Shown: positions 62,068 to 64,000 of the stretch, in pieces
Layout of the letters: the number at the start of each line of letters is the position of its first letter
Numbering within the stretch: position 1 is the stretch's first letter
The notes under the pieces: model-generated
What the model was told of the DNA's origin: nothing
The model's input: the letters and a program-made list of their open reading frames with translations, nothing else
Databases searched by the model: none
Made by a program: the position numbers and the translations under genes
DNA from: JAXDBM01 sp963709485
GTDB taxonomy: Bacteria; Desulfobacterota; Syntrophia; Syntrophales; Fen-1087
Reading direction: 5' to 3'
Length of the DNA: 64,000 nucleotides
Assembly (NCBI GenBank): GCA_963709485.1
Contig: CAVPWE010000005.1
Location: 124,001 to 188,000 of the forward strand

Positions 62068-63086
62068 CACGATTCGAACAGCTTGGCAAAGCGCCATTTC
62101 TTCCTCTTTTTCCAGTCACCCCGATGATAGGCATAGCTGGCAAGAAGCGGCAGCACGGAGGTGGCCTCGGCAAAAACCATCTGTTCGAAAACGGTATCGA
62201 CCTTCCCCCAGGAACTGGCCTCCTTCAGCGTCGAACTGGAACAGGCGCCATCCCGGACATCGGCAACGGTAATCTGGACGGCATACTTGTGCATGGGGAC
62301 CGTTTCACCCAGAATTTCGGCGCAGATAACCGTATCCTGGGCAAAATTTTTCGGCACGCCGCCTCCGATCATCAGCAGTCCTGTCGTCTTCGCCTTCATT
62401 TTGACCTGCGTCAATTCCCGAAAATCCCTAACGGAATCGATGGAGAGGTGCTTCTCCGGATGGCGGTGCTGATGAAGGACCAGACCGAACCCGGCGCTGC
62501 TGTCGGAAAAGGCGGGACAGAAAACCGGCACGTCGTTTTCATAGGCCGCCTGGACGAGGGAGTCCTTCTTCCTGGCATGACCGGTCAGATAGCGACCCAT
62601 TTCCCAAATGAACTCACGGGAAGAGTAGGGCCGGGGCAAAAGCCGATCGGCGATCTCGCCGATCGTCCGGTCGCAGGCCTGCAGGGATGTTTCATCGATG
62701 AAGGTATCGTAAATCCGGTCGATGTAAAGCTTCCGCAGGATGCGATCATCAACGTGCGGACTTCCCTGGTAATGCCGGAAGCCCAGGGCCTCAAAAAAAT
62801 CCATATCCACAATGGCCGCGCCGGTGGCGACCACGGCATCGACCATGTTGTGTTTGACGAGGTCCGCATAGACCTTCATGCACCCGGCGGCGCCCGTGCT
62901 GCCGGCAATCGTCAGGATCACCGAGCAGGTCCTGTCTTTGAGCATCCGGCCGTAGATGTCGGCGGCCGCTGCCAGGTCCCGGGCGGTGAAGGACATCCCC
63001 CGCATGGCCTGAATGATCGCCGTGGCATCGAAAGACGTCATGTCGATATGCCGGACCGGTTTCTTCAGATAATCTTTCTTTTTCAT
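62067..63086 (-). CDS. Deoxyhypusine synthase-like protein
   Basis: 339 residues of the DHS family: AGSTGAAGCMKVYADLVKH, ATGAAIVDMDF, PVFCPAFSDSSAGFGLV, IGGGVPKNF, and EASSWGKVDTVF with the active-site Lys of DHS (it forms an imine with the aminobutyl group). In eukaryotes and archaea the enzyme modifies eIF5A, which bacteria lack; bacterial homologues include homospermidine-synthase-like enzymes. The acceptor is therefore unknown. ATG 63086 is supported by GGAGAATGG; the frame opens further upstream without homology. Confidence 0.88.
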   Translation of the reverse strand: MKKKDYLKKPVRHIDMTSFDATAIIQAMRGMSFTARDLAAAADIYGRMLKDRTCSVILTIAGSTGAAGCMKVYADLVKHNMVDAVVATGAAIVDMDFFEALGFRHYQGSPHVDDRILRKLYIDRIYDTFIDETSLQACDRTIGEIADRLLPRPYSSREFIWEMGRYLTGHARKKDSLVQAAYENDVPVFCPAFSDSSAGFGLVLHQHRHPEKHLSIDSVRDFRELTQVKMKAKTTGLLMIGGGVPKNFAQDTVICAEILGETVPMHKYAVQITVADVRDGACSSSTLKEASSWGKVDTVFEQMVFAEATSVLPLLASYAYHRGDWKKRKKWRFAKLFES

Positions 63087-63240
63087 CCATTCTCCAGCGC
63101 CGGTCTGTCTTTGGCCGACGCGTTTTTTATAAATCATTGCCCGCGAAAAGTCAATGACCGGATGGGCGGCCGCGGCGGCCTCTCAATTCATTCTTGTCAT
63201 CCCTTATTTTTTCTGGTACTGCCACGTTGGTGCAACCGAT

Positions 63241-64000
63241 ATGATCAAAGAAGTCCTGACGGTTTCGGCACTGAACAGCCGGATCAAAGACCTCCTGGAA
63301 GCAAGTTTCGAACTCCTCTGGGTGGAAGGGGAAGTTTCCAATCTGCGCCGGCCCGCATCCGGCCACGTCTACTTCACCCTCAGGGATGACCGCAGCCAGA
63401 TCCGTTCCGTCATCTTCCGTTCTCCCTTTGCGTCAAGAATGCCTTTTCCGAACCGCAGGCCCGTCTTTGACCTGGAAGAAGGCATGCACGTGATCTGCCG
63501 GGCCCGCGTCAGCGTCTATTCCCCGCGGGGCGAGTACCAGCTCATCGTGGAAAGCATGGAGCCGAAGGGAACCGGCGCCCTGCAGCTGGCTTTTGAACAG
63601 ATGAAGAACCGGCTGGAACAGGAGGGTCTTTTCGATGCCGTCCACAAAAAGCGGATTCCCTTTCTTCCGGAAAGGATCGGCGTCATCACCTCCCCGACGG
63701 GCGCCGTGATTCAAGATATTCTGACGGTTACCGGCCGCCGTTTTCCCTCGGTGGACATCCTGGTCGCCGCCGTGCGCGTCCAGGGCAGCGAAGCGCCCGC
63801 GGAAATCATTCAGGCCATCGGCCGGATGAATGCCGTGGGAGACGTCGATGTGCTGATCCTGGCCCGGGGAGGCGGGTCGCCGGAAGACCTGGCGCCCTTC
63901 AATGACGAAGGGGTGGCCCGCGCCATTTTCCGTTCACGGGTCCCCGTTATTTCTGCGGTCGGCCACGAAACGGACTTCACCATTGCGGATTTCGTCGCCG
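63241..64000 (+). CDS. xseA: Exodeoxyribonuclease VII large subunit, 5' part
   Basis: The first ~253 residues are visible and the frame runs off the window. OB-fold N-terminus (VLTVSALNSRIKDLLEASF, WVEGEVSNLRRPASGHVYF), then the catalytic domain (RIGVITSPTGAVIQDILTV, ILARGGGSPEDL, SAVGHETDFTIADFVA). With the small subunit XseB it degrades single-stranded DNA in repair. Divergent from the deoxyhypusine-synthase-like gene. Confidence 0.97.
   Translation, partial: MIKEVLTVSALNSRIKDLLEASFELLWVEGEVSNLRRPASGHVYFTLRDDRSQIRSVIFRSPFASRMPFPNRRPVFDLEEGMHVICRARVSVYSPRGEYQLIVESMEPKGTGALQLAFEQMKNRLEQEGLFDAVHKKRIPFLPERIGVITSPTGAVIQDILTVTGRRFPSVDILVAAVRVQGSEAPAEIIQAIGRMNAVGDVDVLILARGGGSPEDLAPFNDEGVARAIFRSRVPVISAVGHETDFTIADFVA

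Overview
The window looks like a chromosome segment of a high-GC, anaerobic, probably syntrophic deltaproteobacterium (Syntrophales-like). The hints are an FdhD-type formate dehydrogenase maturation factor, beta-oxidation-type enzymes (acyl-CoA synthetase, crotonase, SDR, an acyl-CoA dehydrogenase remnant), a PHA synthase, FeoAB iron uptake, an FNR-type regulator next to a hemerythrin, paired PilT ATPases and a HesB-like selenoprotein. Taxonomy is inferred from gene content only.

Layout: 1-3571 carries fdhD (cut by the window edge), a YhaM-like nuclease, a CDF metal exporter and a glutamate formimidoyltransferase. A tRNA-Arg(CCU) at 3657-3733 is the integration site of a roughly 14 kb, lower-GC element (3734-17766) bounded by a 46-bp direct repeat of the tRNA 3' half. 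The element holds a tyrosine integrase split by an insertion sequence with an 8-bp target duplication, an Xre regulator with an operator-embedded promoter, excisionase-like proteins, a primase-polymerase/ATPase replication gene, a very large nuclease-helicase gene with ten tandem Helicase-Associated repeats, a small membrane protein and a secreted C-type-lectin-like protein with a VPLPA-CTERM sorting tail. Almost all its larger genes are broken by single-base indels, mostly in homopolymers, whereas the ~50 kb of surrounding chromosome has essentially none.

17852-36857 is ordinary chromosome: a dehydrogenase, a nitroreductase, a gamma-carbonic-anhydrase-like protein, an SDR/crotonase pair, an SH3/M48 protease/CHASE2-cyclase cluster, a TetR-acyl-CoA synthetase-MFS operon, a self-regulated LexA, an amidohydrolase, SagB, a site-2 protease and an HMCES-type protein. 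36973-45373 holds an M16 protease overlapping a PHA synthase, and carB.

45370-50613 is a leftward biotin operon (bioB-birA-bioY-ecfA-ecfT, then RNase D) controlled by a clear BirA operator. 50732-58942 runs rightward: an Rrf2 remnant, mnmA, larE and feoAB, then (after a leftward ferredoxin-like gene) a Crp/Fnr gene with an FNR-like box, hemerythrin, the selenoprotein and a TPR protein. 58964-61803 encodes PilT, PilU and a receiver-like protein; then come tRNA-Ala(CGC), a deoxyhypusine-synthase-like gene and the start of xseA, which runs off the window.

The most noteworthy items are the in-frame UGA selenoprotein, the nuclease-helicase-HA array, the exactly reversible IS insertion in the integrase, two repressor genes predicted to be leaderless from their promoter geometry, and a 52-codon internally deleted acyl-CoA dehydrogenase.
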